A DNA stretch of 64,000 bases. It comes from a virus. Below are positions 52,056 to 58,775 of the stretch, piece after piece. Location: positions 39,629-103,628 of IMG/VR virus record IMGVR_UViG_3300008267_000040, one strand, 5' to 3'. The notes beneath the pieces are model-generated. The model worked only from the letters and a program-made list of their open reading frames with translations. It had not been told where the DNA came from and did not search any database. Each line of letters starts with the position of its first letter. Position 1 is the stretch's first letter. The translations under genes and the position numbers were made by a program.

Positions 52056-52145
52056 CGTGTTTATCTTCCGAATTAAGTGAATGAAGGCAATAATTAAATC
52101 CAAGGGATAACCCCAACAAAACCAAGTAGACTAAAAAATAAGTCA

Positions 52146-52526
52146 TCAGAACTCAATGGGTTCCAGTGTCGGTTTGGCAAATCCTAACTCACTTGGACAA
52201 ACCTTTACAAACTCATCAGTTCCAGGAACTTGCTTATAGCAGTTCAAAGAACCCTCAAGTTTCTTATTGAGTTCAGGATTGACTTTATCAACGTCCACAG
52301 ACTCATTATATTCATCTGCAGGAGTGCTGTCAACACTCTCAAAGATAATCAGGTTGATACAAGCATCCTTTGCATCTTTGAGAGTCTTAGAAACGTGCTG
52401 GGGAGTGTCTACAACATCAGCAACAATCCACTTCGATGCAGATGCTTTACGAATGAATCCAACTGTATTAGAATCCTTCTGAACTTCGTAGATACCAGCA
52501 GACAGACGGGGAAAGGTGATGGTCAT
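52146..52526 (-). CDS. Hypothetical protein
   Basis: 126 residues, MTITFPRLSAGIYEVQKDSN, then SKWIVADVVDTPQHVSKTLK. A beta-rich N-terminal half and an acidic linker precede a C-terminal part ending ELGFAKPTLEPIEF. Function unknown. Confidence 0.65.
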   Translation of the reverse strand: MTITFPRLSAGIYEVQKDSNTVGFIRKASASKWIVADVVDTPQHVSKTLKDAKDACINLIIFESVDSTPADEYNESVDVDKVNPELNKKLEGSLNCYKQVPGTDEFVKVCPSELGFAKPTLEPIEF

Positions 52527-52558
52527 AATGAAGTATGATTGATTAAGTTAAGTGTGAA

Positions 52559-52807
52559 TCAGTAGCAGTATTCAGGAAGAATACAGAAAGAAGCACAGAA
52601 CTTACGAACCCAGTTCAAGGTATCAGCATAGCAACGGGGTTCAGATACTATTGTGCTCACATTCTTACGAGGATTGTAAGCAACAGCAACATACTTATAG
52701 CAATCAGGAGATTCCTCAATCTCTTGAATCCACATCTGATTCACATTACCATCGTGCCAATCCCAACGAGATGTGGTGTAGTTAAAGACGGTATTGAGGT
52801 CTACCAA
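52559..52807 (-). CDS. Hypothetical protein with a TTG start
   Basis: 82 residues. There is no ATG near the start; TTG 52807 is preceded at 5 nt by AAGGAG (52813-52818), which decides the start. VDLNTVFNYTTSRWDWHDGN, then WVRKFCASFCILPEYCY with clustered Cys. Directly behind cassette H. Function unknown. Confidence 0.65.
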   Translation of the reverse strand: MVDLNTVFNYTTSRWDWHDGNVNQMWIQEIEESPDCYKYVAVAYNPRKNVSTIVSEPRCYADTLNWVRKFCASFCILPEYCY

Positions 52808-52833
52808 GTGGTCTCCTTTGCTTGTGTCCCTGT

Positions 52834-52891
52834 ATTATAGGGCATCGGGGGGTGCCACGGGACTTTACAGTGCCACCTCTACAAGTGGCAC
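52834..52891 (-). promoter_or_regulatory. Early promoter/stem-loop cassette H
   Basis: GTGCCAC/GTGGCAC (52870-52891, loop CTCTACAA), TGCC/GGCA hairpin, then CCTATAAT (-10 box 52834-52839). The stem-loop lies inside the last codons of the upstream gene. Confidence 0.65.
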
Positions 52892-53122
52892 ATCAGTATC
52901 ATAAACCGATTCCCTTGATGTCACATATTCCAGTTGATTCCACTGATTGTGATAGCACAGAACAAGAAGGTGGTCTTTCTTATGGAATGAACCTCTATTG
53001 CAGACCTTATCTTTAACTGCAATTTCTATAGAAATATATTCCTCATCTTTGAAATATACCCATCCTTCCATATGTTTCCATTTTACATAATCATTAACTT
53101 TGGGATTGTAATGAAATGGCAT
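52865..53122 (-). CDS. Conserved cyanophage hypothetical protein
   Basis: 85 residues, MPFHYNPKVNDYVKWKHMEG, then WVYFKDEEYISIEIAVKDK and HKKDHLLVLCYHNQWNQLEY. This WKHxEGWVYF...YIxIE...CY..QW pattern is one I recognise from cyanophages; function unknown. Its last ten codons are formed by the cassette H hairpin (DVPLVEVAL). Confidence 0.75.
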   Translation of the reverse strand: MPFHYNPKVNDYVKWKHMEGWVYFKDEEYISIEIAVKDKVCNRGSFHKKDHLLVLCYHNQWNQLEYVTSRESVYDTDVPLVEVAL

Positions 53123-53156
53123 TTGGCAATTAAGTAATCTCTTTTAATTTATACAG

Positions 53157-53363
53157 TCATTTGACATTACAATCTGGATGCCAACCTGCTTGACGTTCGC
53201 ACCAAGTTTCAAGAGAATTGCTCGGAGGATGCTTTAGTCTTTCAATTCCTGCTTTTTTATCGTAAGCATCAAACATCTTTTGGTCACGTTTAATTAGAAA
53301 TGCATTCCAACCAAGAATAGCAATGAAAGCAAGAAAGATGTAAGTGGTAGTTTTAGAGTTCAT
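53157..53363 (-). CDS. Small membrane-anchored protein
   Basis: 68 residues; TTYIFLAFIAILGWNAFLIK is an N-terminal membrane segment, then a soluble domain with two Cys (TWCERQAGWHPDCNVK). The stop lies before a short gap and the start overlaps the next gene by 4 nt. Function unknown. Confidence 0.65.
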   Translation of the reverse strand: MNSKTTTYIFLAFIAILGWNAFLIKRDQKMFDAYDKKAGIERLKHPPSNSLETWCERQAGWHPDCNVK

Positions 53364-53764
53364 TTGTAGAGATAACCTCCTGCCCAGTCGGCACGTTGAT
53401 ACATTTCTTGACGAGACTTCTCATCAACAAGATTAAACCTTACACCGTTCTTTGCAGGTGTTTTCCAAGATGCAGACTTATACACATCACCAGTGTTCAA
53501 GTCAACAAATGCGTGAGCACTACGTTGAGGAGTATGCATCACAATTCTTGCATACTTTCTTCCTTTCTCATAAGTGAAAGTATAGATTCCTTCACCTTCA
53601 CAGAGTTTATCGATTTGCTCTTGATGCCACTCTTTAGTTTCTGGGTCATCAAGAAACTTTCGGTGACTTTCAATCGCATAATTTTGATAATTAGTGCGAA
53701 GAACATCGCAGTATTGTTGAATCAAATCAAGGATTTGTTCTTGCACTAGAGTTGTGTTGTTCAT
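53360..53764 (-). CDS. Conserved phage hypothetical protein
   Basis: 134 residues. KYARIVMHTPQRSAHAFVDL, NTGDVYKSASWKTPAKNGVR and RADWAGGYLYK match a family found in many unrelated phages, function unknown. N-terminal half is helical. Confidence 0.8.
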   Translation of the reverse strand: MNNTTLVQEQILDLIQQYCDVLRTNYQNYAIESHRKFLDDPETKEWHQEQIDKLCEGEGIYTFTYEKGRKYARIVMHTPQRSAHAFVDLNTGDVYKSASWKTPAKNGVRFNLVDEKSRQEMYQRADWAGGYLYK

Positions 53765-53922
53765 CCGTTGTTTAACTCGTTTGTAATGACTTCAATTCTT
53801 TTGATTTTATCAGTGAGTGATTTGATTTTAGCAACTACAAAATCATAATCATCTTGTGTCTTGCCCATCAATGCCTCATCAATTCTTTCAAAGGCAGCAG
53901 CAGTTTGAATTGTTAGTTTCAT
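53761..53922 (-). CDS. Small coiled-coil protein
   Basis: 53 residues, MKLTIQTAAAFERIDEALMG, then VVAKIKSLTDKIKRIEVITN. Coupled by ATGA/TGATG overlaps on both sides. Function unknown. Confidence 0.65.
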   Translation of the reverse strand: MKLTIQTAAAFERIDEALMGKTQDDYDFVVAKIKSLTDKIKRIEVITNELNNG

Positions 53923-54203
53923 CAATCAGTAAGTCCCACTTCTTCGTAAATTGACATACCTTTACGCATACGAATGTAGTCATCAATCATCTCACCGACT
54001 TGTTCGTAAATGTAGGAAGAACCACCTACATCACACAGCACATCTTCACTGAGAACTTTAGAGAAACGCACTTCATTATCGTTAGCATCAAACTCAAAAA
54101 CATCCTCTTGAGTATATACAAACGCAGCACAACCTGCGTCTTCACCTTGTTGTTCAATCAGTAGGTTGATTGAATCACGGAGTTGGGAAAGGGTGCGATA
54201 CAT
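53922..54203 (-). CDS. Hypothetical protein, paralogue of the 98-residue gene at 40425
   Basis: 93 residues, MYRTLSQLRDSINLLIEQQG, then AAFVYTQEDVFEFDANDNEV. Shares the YTxEDV...Y.YE.V...ID/ND-I layout with the protein at 40425-40721. Function unknown. Confidence 0.7.
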   Translation of the reverse strand: MYRTLSQLRDSINLLIEQQGEDAGCAAFVYTQEDVFEFDANDNEVRFSKVLSEDVLCDVGGSSYIYEQVGEMIDDYIRMRKGMSIYEEVGLTD

Positions 54204-54205
54204 AA

Positions 54206-54379
54206 TCAGAAAGAAATGTAAGGGTGCTCTGGGTCAAGAACTTGAGTAGTTTCATTGGAGAAATGAAAACCATTCATCGGACAAAACTCATCATTGCCAA
54301 TATCATAGATTGCCACATCCATCTTCAACTGCTCCAGAGTTAGAGTCTGAAGAATCTCCAGAAGATTTTGATAAGTCAT
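54206..54379 (-). CDS. Conserved small protein
   Basis: 57 residues, MTYQNLLEILQTLTLEQLKM, then DVAIYDIGNDEFCPM and VLDPEHPYISF. The LxxLTxEQLxxDVxxYD...VLDPxHPY pattern is widespread in phages and cyanobacteria; function unknown. Confidence 0.75.
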   Translation of the reverse strand: MTYQNLLEILQTLTLEQLKMDVAIYDIGNDEFCPMNGFHFSNETTQVLDPEHPYISF

Positions 54380-54501
54380 CAGATTACTTTAAGTTTGCGT
54401 TTGATGTGTTGAAGTGCTTGTTTTCTTGCTTTAAGTTTGCCTTTGCAAGAACCTTTGGTGTTTTTACGTTTTCCTGAATTGTGTTGCCAATTCGGTGTCA
54501 T
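54379..54501 (-). CDS. Small very basic protein
   Basis: 40 residues from ATG 54501 with a strong AGGGGAGGA upstream; a longer frame from 54582 would overlap the promoter. TPNWQHNSGKRKNTKGSCKG, then KLKARKQALQHIKRKLKVI: about 40% Lys/Arg. Likely nucleic-acid binding. Confidence 0.65.
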   Translation of the reverse strand: MTPNWQHNSGKRKNTKGSCKGKLKARKQALQHIKRKLKVI

Positions 54502-54524
54502 TCCTCCCCTTTGCTTGTCTCCAT

Positions 54525-54586
54525 AGTATAACACCCCTCCAGGGGTTTGGAGAGGTGTTAGGGACAGTGCTACAAGTGGCACACTG
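54525..54586 (-). promoter_or_regulatory. Early promoter/stem-loop cassette I
   Basis: A 12-bp hairpin (54530-54541 with 54548-54559) whose single imperfect pair is G-U on the minus-strand RNA but A-C on the plus, indicating selection on the leftward transcript. -10 TATACT (54525-54530) follows directly; a reduced GTGC...GCAC element (54567-54582) precedes. Confidence 0.65.
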
Positions 54587-54587
54587 A

Positions 54588-54752
54588 CTATTTTTTGAGA
54601 GTCTTTGTTTCTAATCCTTTGACAACCATTCCTTTCTTAATCATTTTCATCATTGCTTCTTGTGCCGATTCAAGTTGAAAATAACAAGCAAACTTGGTCT
54701 CACCCATAAACTCATACTCTACAGTATAGAATTCATTATCAAGTTTAGGCAT
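54588..54752 (-). CDS. Small hypothetical protein
   Basis: 54 residues, MPKLDNEFYTVEYEFMGETK, then FACYFQLESAQEAMMKMIKK. Overlaps the HNH gene end by 8 nt. Function unknown. Confidence 0.65.
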   Translation of the reverse strand: MPKLDNEFYTVEYEFMGETKFACYFQLESAQEAMMKMIKKGMVVKGLETKTLKK

Positions 54753-55221
54753 AGCAATACTCTTTCCATTCTGGAACGTTTGCTCTATCCAATGAGAAAA
54801 GCATCTTATTGAATGGTTTTCTTGGAACAGATTGAAGAACTAAATTAGTATCTTCTAGAAGTTTATCACTCTTTCTAGTGTTGCAAGGCATACAAGCAAC
54901 AACGAGATTTTCCCAAGTATCTTGACCACCACGAGAACGTGGAATGATGTGGTCAATGGTTAGTTCCTTTGTTGAACCACAATACTGACATTTATGACCA
55001 TCACGTTTATAAATCATTGTTCTTGATGGTTTATTTTGGGAGAGTTTCTCGTATGGCAACTTAATATAATTAACCAAACGGATGACTCTTTTACCGAGTG
55101 CCTGTGCTTTATTTTTCATAAGCAGCACAATTGCTCTCTTCCAATTAGTGAAGTTAATTGGTTCATAAGATGCGTTTAGAACAAGTATTGTTTGATTTGG
55201 TTCAATTTTTAAGTAGTCCAT
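54745..55221 (-). CDS. HNH endonuclease (McrA-like, cyanobacterial type)
   Basis: 158 residues. The N-terminal ILVLNASYEPINFTNWKRAI is characteristic of a bacterial HNH family common in cyanobacteria. The zinc/HNH core is complete: CQYCG (78-82), TIDHIIPRSRGGQDTWENLV (88-107) with the catalytic His91 and Asn105, and CMPCNTRK (110-117). Such free-standing nucleases cut DNA or serve as homing/host-DNA-degrading enzymes; no intron is visible nearby. Confidence 0.88.
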   Translation of the reverse strand: MDYLKIEPNQTILVLNASYEPINFTNWKRAIVLLMKNKAQALGKRVIRLVNYIKLPYEKLSQNKPSRTMIYKRDGHKCQYCGSTKELTIDHIIPRSRGGQDTWENLVVACMPCNTRKSDKLLEDTNLVLQSVPRKPFNKMLFSLDRANVPEWKEYCYA

Positions 55222-55270
55222 CGACCGTTTTGTGAGTTTGTAATTGGGGAGATTCTACCTCCCTTTATAT

Positions 55271-56041
55271 CTAGATGTCAAAGAATAAATCTGGATTGCA
55301 TCCAGTGTTTTGACCAGGATAACCACCAGGATTACAAATCACTCGGCAACCTTCAATCATATAATCAAAAGCATTGTGAGTATGACCGTGAACCCAGTAT
55401 TTGATTTGTGGATGATTTAGAATAAGAGTATCAAGATTACTACAATAAGCACCATTTGCATTCTTTTTGTATTCCTGCGGAATAGATTGATAACTCGGTG
55501 CGTGGTGACTGATGACAAATACGTTTTCATTCAGTGTTTGTAGTTGATTCAACAGATACTTCTTACTATCCTTGTGAAAGTTGAGAGTATCAGTTGGATT
55601 CAGTTTCCGATACTTCGGAGTGATACGAATAACTTTATAGTCATTCATACACTGTGCTGCTTCCATCATCTCTAGAGCATTTTCATCTCTAAAGTCTGTC
55701 CACAGAGTGAAACCTATAAAGTTCCAGTCTTCAATTTTAACTGTATCATTGTCAAGGATTTGGAAATTATGAGGAAGATGCTCTTTTATCTTTCTCTTTG
55801 CACCTTCATAGTTGTATCCATAGTATTCATGATTTCCAAATACATAAAGAACTTTATCATAGTTCTTACTGCAATCATTCAGGAATCTGTCATAGACTGC
55901 GTGGATATAACCATCAGTCTTGAAATGCTTGGCATTGAGAATGTCTCCAGCAAGAACTAGAACATCACCTTCACCAACAGGATATACCTGACAGGCAGTA
56001 AAATGCTCCAGGTGCAAATCACTTAAAACTTTGAGTTTCAT
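55271..56041 (-). CDS. Calcineurin-like metallophosphoesterase
   Basis: 256 residues. All five metal-site motifs are present: SDLHLEH (7-13), LAGDI (30-34), FGNHEYYG (68-75), ISHHAPS (177-183) and HGHTHN (218-223). The family cleaves phosphomono- or diesters, including nucleotides and cyclic nucleotides; substrate cannot be read from sequence. An anti-defence role against cyclic-nucleotide signalling is speculative. It starts 16 nt after the tRNA 3' end. Confidence 0.88.
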   Translation of the reverse strand: MKLKVLSDLHLEHFTACQVYPVGEGDVLVLAGDILNAKHFKTDGYIHAVYDRFLNDCSKNYDKVLYVFGNHEYYGYNYEGAKRKIKEHLPHNFQILDNDTVKIEDWNFIGFTLWTDFRDENALEMMEAAQCMNDYKVIRITPKYRKLNPTDTLNFHKDSKKYLLNQLQTLNENVFVISHHAPSYQSIPQEYKKNANGAYCSNLDTLILNHPQIKYWVHGHTHNAFDYMIEGCRVICNPGGYPGQNTGCNPDLFFDI

Positions 56042-56056
56042 AATGAGTAGGAATAA

Positions 56057-56130
56057 CGTTTCAGGAGGGACTCGAACCCCCGACCAACTGCTTAGAAGGC
56101 AGATGCTCTATCCAACTGAGCTACTGAAAC
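56057..56130 (-). tRNA. trnR(ucu): tRNA-Arg (anticodon UCU)
   Basis: 74 nt fold as a cloverleaf: acceptor GTTTCAG/CTGAAAC, D arm GCTC..GAGC, anticodon loop CTTCTAA with UCU, T arm GGGGG-TTCGAGT-CCCTC, discriminator G. CCA is not encoded. The 27-43 pair at the base of the anticodon stem is U-U, mildly unusual. UCU reads AGA/AGG, codons favoured in AT-rich phage DNA. Confidence 0.9.
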
Positions 56131-56214
56131 AAATGCCCTCCTGTTTGTGCATTATTAAGAGGCATGGAGGGGGTGGGACTTATTCAAAGTTTGGACCTTT
56201 GATGCCCGTAAGAA

Positions 56215-56466
56215 TTAACCGTTGAGGACTTGAGATTCAGAATCCTCTGGGTCAAGTTTATTTAGCACAAACTGAATCGGGTTCAATTTCTTTTGGATTT
56301 CACTTTCAATTTCACGGAAAGTGCCAACCAGTGCCTCAAGAAGTTCAGAACCAGTCAAATCTTCATAGTCGCAGTCATCAAAGACGTTTTCTTGAAAATA
56401 CTCAACAAGTTGGTCTTGAAGATTTTCAACCATTTGACGAGATGCAGACTTGTTGCGACGTGCCAT
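56215..56466 (-). CDS. Small TG-x-ELL family protein
   Basis: 83 residues, MARRNKSASRQMVENLQDQL, then DCDYEDLTGSELLEALVGTF. The LTGSELLEAL core matches the other family members at 40909, 44611 and 56506. Acidic, helical. Function unknown. Confidence 0.65.
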   Translation of the reverse strand: MARRNKSASRQMVENLQDQLVEYFQENVFDDCDYEDLTGSELLEALVGTFREIESEIQKKLNPIQFVLNKLDPEDSESQVLNG

Positions 56467-56505
56467 AATAAAAGTTAGTTGGTTAAGAAATTAACGAATC
56501 AAAAA

Positions 56506-56730
56506 TCAGACGTAAGTTACAGTACCATCAGCATCAGTGAGGGAAACATAACCATCATCTTCAGAATCCACAGGTTCAGAATAGTTCTCAAGCACAGTGG
56601 AATCATAATTATCCAGTGCTTCAAGAAGTTCAGCACCAGTTTCTGCTTTAGTCAGATTGGCAATCAGTTGAGCACCAGCAGGGTTGGTATCAACGATTTC
56701 AGAAGCAAGTGCAATCAGTTTAGCAGACAT
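56506..56730 (-). CDS. Small TG-x-ELL family protein
   Basis: 74 residues, MSAKLIALASEIVDTNPAGA, QLIANLTKAETGAELLEALD and an acidic beta tail (GYVSLTDADGTVTYV). Adjacent member of the same family. Function unknown. Confidence 0.65.
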   Translation of the reverse strand: MSAKLIALASEIVDTNPAGAQLIANLTKAETGAELLEALDNYDSTVLENYSEPVDSEDDGYVSLTDADGTVTYV

Positions 56731-56790
56731 TTAATAAAAAGTCAAGTGAACAAAAAGTGAGTAACTTTAGGGCAAACTCATTCCCCAAAG

Positions 56791-56934
56791 TCAAGCACCT
56801 ACAGGATGCTCAACCTCGATTTCATCTTCGTCACCGAGACCAAGTTGAAGATTTACATAATCTTCATAATCAACATGGAGAAACTTTTTAGCAAAGTCCT
56901 CGTAATCATCGTGAAGAATACAAGTGTCAATCAT
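56791..56934 (-). CDS. Small acidic protein
   Basis: 47 residues, MIDTCILHDDYEDFAKKFLH, then VDYEDYVNLQLGLGDEDEIE. Ideal AAGGAGGT 6 nt before the ATG, and a good sigma70 promoter upstream, so it may be strongly expressed. Function unknown. Confidence 0.7.
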   Translation of the reverse strand: MIDTCILHDDYEDFAKKFLHVDYEDYVNLQLGLGDEDEIEVEHPVGA

Positions 56935-56962
56935 CTTGAAACCTCCTTGACTTGATGAATAC

Positions 56963-57021
56963 ATCATAGCAGATGCAGGGTCGTTTGTAAAGTGTTATGT
57001 GCCAGAAGGATTAGTGGCACA
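56963..57021 (-). promoter_or_regulatory. Early promoter/stem-loop cassette J
   Basis: TGTGCCA/TGGCACA (56998-57021), then TTTACA (56986-56991), 17-nt spacer, extended TGCTATGAT (-10 56963-56968). A GGTAT/ATACC hairpin (57025-57042) lies upstream, as in cassette A. Confidence 0.8.
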
Positions 57022-57028
57022 AGTGGTA

Positions 57029-57202
57029 TCAAACATCATACCATTTCATTTCATTGAAGTGTTCTTGATAGAAGAACTCATCAATTTTGTTATCAACAAT
57101 ACTCAAGAGTTGATTGTAATGTTTCATCCCTTGAGTGCAAACAAGTTCAAGAACATCAAAGTTCTTTTGACAATAACCGTAGGTGTCAAGTTTAAGCATC
57201 AT
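57029..57202 (-). CDS. Small hypothetical protein
   Basis: 57 residues, MMLKLDTYGYCQKNFDVLEL, then VCTQGMKHYNQLLSIVDNKI. Overlaps the next gene by TGATG. Function unknown. Confidence 0.65.
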   Translation of the reverse strand: MMLKLDTYGYCQKNFDVLELVCTQGMKHYNQLLSIVDNKIDEFFYQEHFNEMKWYDV

Positions 57203-57432
57203 CAATAAGACTCGATTTCGGCAAGTTTCTTTTGTTGACGCAGTTCTTTTACAATCATTTGGAGTTCAGAAATGTCTTCATTCAGAATAGTAAGGTCATC
57301 ATACATCATTTCTGCTTGATAAGCACTCCTGCACTTTTTGTATTGCTTGGAAAGTTTATCGAACTTTTTCTTTGCTTCCTTGAGGTCTTTTTCATACTCG
57401 GGAAGTGTTTTTTCGAATTGTTGATAATTCAT
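57202..57432 (-). CDS. Coiled-coil protein
   Basis: 76 residues, almost entirely a charged coiled coil: EYEKDLKEAKKKFDKLSKQY, then DISELQMIVKELRQQKKLAE. Function unknown. Confidence 0.65.
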   Translation of the reverse strand: MNYQQFEKTLPEYEKDLKEAKKKFDKLSKQYKKCRSAYQAEMMYDDLTILNEDISELQMIVKELRQQKKLAEIESY

Positions 57433-57554
57433 TTGAGATAAGGACTAGACCAGTAAGAACGAAAAACGGAATAAACGATAACAACAGTGCTGATAACACC
57501 AACCAAACCGATAAAGGTAATGGCATCACTTGTAACTGCGTAAGTTTCGGGCAT
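57429..57554 (-). CDS. Small single-pass membrane protein
   Basis: 41 residues, MPETYAVTSDAITFIGLVGV, then ISTVVIVYSVFRSYWSSPYL. One membrane segment; GAGGTT lies just upstream and promoter 57578-57606 drives it. A longer frame in another register here is a shadow. Confidence 0.65.
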   Translation of the reverse strand: MPETYAVTSDAITFIGLVGVISTVVIVYSVFRSYWSSPYLK

Positions 57555-57577
57555 AACCTCGACTTGTTTACCTTGTA

Positions 57578-57606
57578 ATCATAGCACCTTTGAGGTGCGG
57601 AATCAA
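57578..57606 (-). promoter_or_regulatory. Sigma70 promoter with a spacer hairpin
   Basis: TTGATT (57601-57606), 17-nt spacer, extended TGCTATGAT (-10 57578-57583). The spacer itself is a perfect GCACCT-TTG-AGGTGC hairpin. Confidence 0.75.
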
Positions 57607-57656
57607 GTGAAAATGGACAGTCCAAAAACCGTCCATCGTTATACATATGTATTCAA

Positions 57657-57947
57657 TCAACCAACCACTTTTTGGTAGGTAATCCGAATATCTTGTGCGA
57701 AATCATCTCGTTTCTGTTGCGTAGTAAGGTTTGCAACTACGAATCGAATAGTTGCATAAACACCCACAACTTGCATCAGGGAATTGAAAACAGGGATGCT
57801 ATCAACAATCTCTACAAGTCCATGAAGAAGAACTTGAGAGACAATAACTACAGCAAAGATGCCAGCAGTCAGTCCAACTTTCTTTAGCACATCATCAGTC
57901 ACATTTTCAGTGTAGAAGTCTTTAACAGTGGAAAAATCAAATTGCAT
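57657..57947 (-). CDS. CAAD/CURT1-like membrane protein
   Basis: 96 residues from ATG 57947. Two hydrophobic helices (26-45 and 58-73) flank LVEIVDSIPVFNSLMQVVGV, matching the DSIP-LLP-x-LEL-VG signature of the CAAD/CURT1 family, which shapes thylakoid membranes and anchors some cyanobacterial tRNA synthetases; the tail ANLTTQQKRDDFAQDIRITY is an amphipathic helix. In a phage it could act on host thylakoids; that is inference. Confidence 0.65.
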   Translation of the reverse strand: MQFDFSTVKDFYTENVTDDVLKKVGLTAGIFAVVIVSQVLLHGLVEIVDSIPVFNSLMQVVGVYATIRFVVANLTTQQKRDDFAQDIRITYQKVVG

Positions 57948-57963
57948 TGTTTTGGAAAATAAA

Positions 57964-58131
57964 TTACTTGTCAAAAATTTCTAGGAACTTATCAATCTCT
58001 TCAATCTTTGCAGTATAGTCTGCAACTAGGTCTGCGTGGGGATAATTATAGTATTCTGGTCGTTTCATGCAATCGAGCAAATGTTGCTTAACTGCCTTTC
58101 TGATTTCACATTCAATTTGTATTCCAGACAT
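57964..58131 (-). CDS. Small helical protein
   Basis: 55 residues, MSGIQIECEIRKAVKQHLLD, then CMKRPEYYNYPHADLVADYT. Tightly spaced between the membrane proteins. Function unknown. Confidence 0.65.
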   Translation of the reverse strand: MSGIQIECEIRKAVKQHLLDCMKRPEYYNYPHADLVADYTAKIEEIDKFLEIFDK

Positions 58132-58437
58132 TTATTCTTCAGTAGGTACTGGTGGAGGAGGAGGTACTGGGGCAATAGGTTTTTGAACAACTACTGGTTT
58201 TTGTTCAATCTGAGTAGGTGCTACCTGATTGTTGGGAACTACAATTTCCGAAGTTTCAGCAGGAGCAGGGATTGATGTTTGTTCAATTTTCTGTTCAAGT
58301 TGCTCAATCTTTTGGTCCAGAACACTTGGAGGAACTTCCGAATTTGATTGTGCTAATTTCCAACCAGCAGTCGCAGCACCAAAAATACTAGCAAGTGCTG
58401 CAACTACAGAAATAGTAGATTGAAACTTACTCACCAT
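58132..58437 (-). CDS. Membrane-anchored proline-rich protein
   Basis: 101 residues. An N-terminal hydrophobic segment (FQSTISVVAALASIFGAATA) is followed by a coiled coil (VLDQKIEQLEQKIEQ) and a Pro/Val-rich tail (KPIAPVPPPPPVPTEE), resembling a TonB-like spacer that spans the periplasm. A lysis (spanin-like) or envelope role is possible but unproven. Confidence 0.65.
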   Translation of the reverse strand: MVSKFQSTISVVAALASIFGAATAGWKLAQSNSEVPPSVLDQKIEQLEQKIEQTSIPAPAETSEIVVPNNQVAPTQIEQKPVVVQKPIAPVPPPPPVPTEE

Positions 58438-58694
58438 TCACCTCGTTGAATCAGAATCTTTTTGATTTCGTTAAAAATAAACTTCTTAAGTTTTGCATCA
58501 TCAGTTGCTACATAAGCACTATGTAAACGATGCAGGTACTCCTCTTGAGTGCTGAGTTTGACTACCTTTACATTAGTCACACCAAGGTCACGCATCGGAG
58601 AACCTGCTTTTACTTTAGCACGTCCGAAGTTTCCAGATACAACACCTTGAGTGCGGAGTTTGGGTTTGATTTTGGAGAGATTTGAGTCCGTCAT
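58431..58694 (-). CDS. Basic hypothetical protein
   Basis: 87 residues, MTDSNLSKIKPKLRTQGVVS, then YLHRLHSAYVATDDAKLKKF. Basic N-terminal third and helical C-terminus. Behind the 58717 promoter. Function unknown. Confidence 0.65.
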   Translation of the reverse strand: MTDSNLSKIKPKLRTQGVVSGNFGRAKVKAGSPMRDLGVTNVKVVKLSTQEEYLHRLHSAYVATDDAKLKKFIFNEIKKILIQRGEW

Positions 58695-58716
58695 TACCCT
58701 TTTTGAGGATGCTCTT

Positions 58717-58775
58717 ATTATAGGGCAAAACCGACCCCGTGGGAGGGGTGCTGTGCCAGTTCCATAAGTGTCAGT
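58717..58775 (-). promoter_or_regulatory. Early promoter/stem-loop cassette K
   Basis: A degenerate GTGCCA..TGTCA element (58753-58773), CCCC/GGGG hairpin, then CCTATAAT (-10 58717-58722). Confidence 0.55.

Noticed and set aside
57392-57646. An 84-codon minus-strand frame
   Set aside because: It overlaps the better-supported 41-residue membrane gene (57429-57554) in another frame and includes the promoter region.
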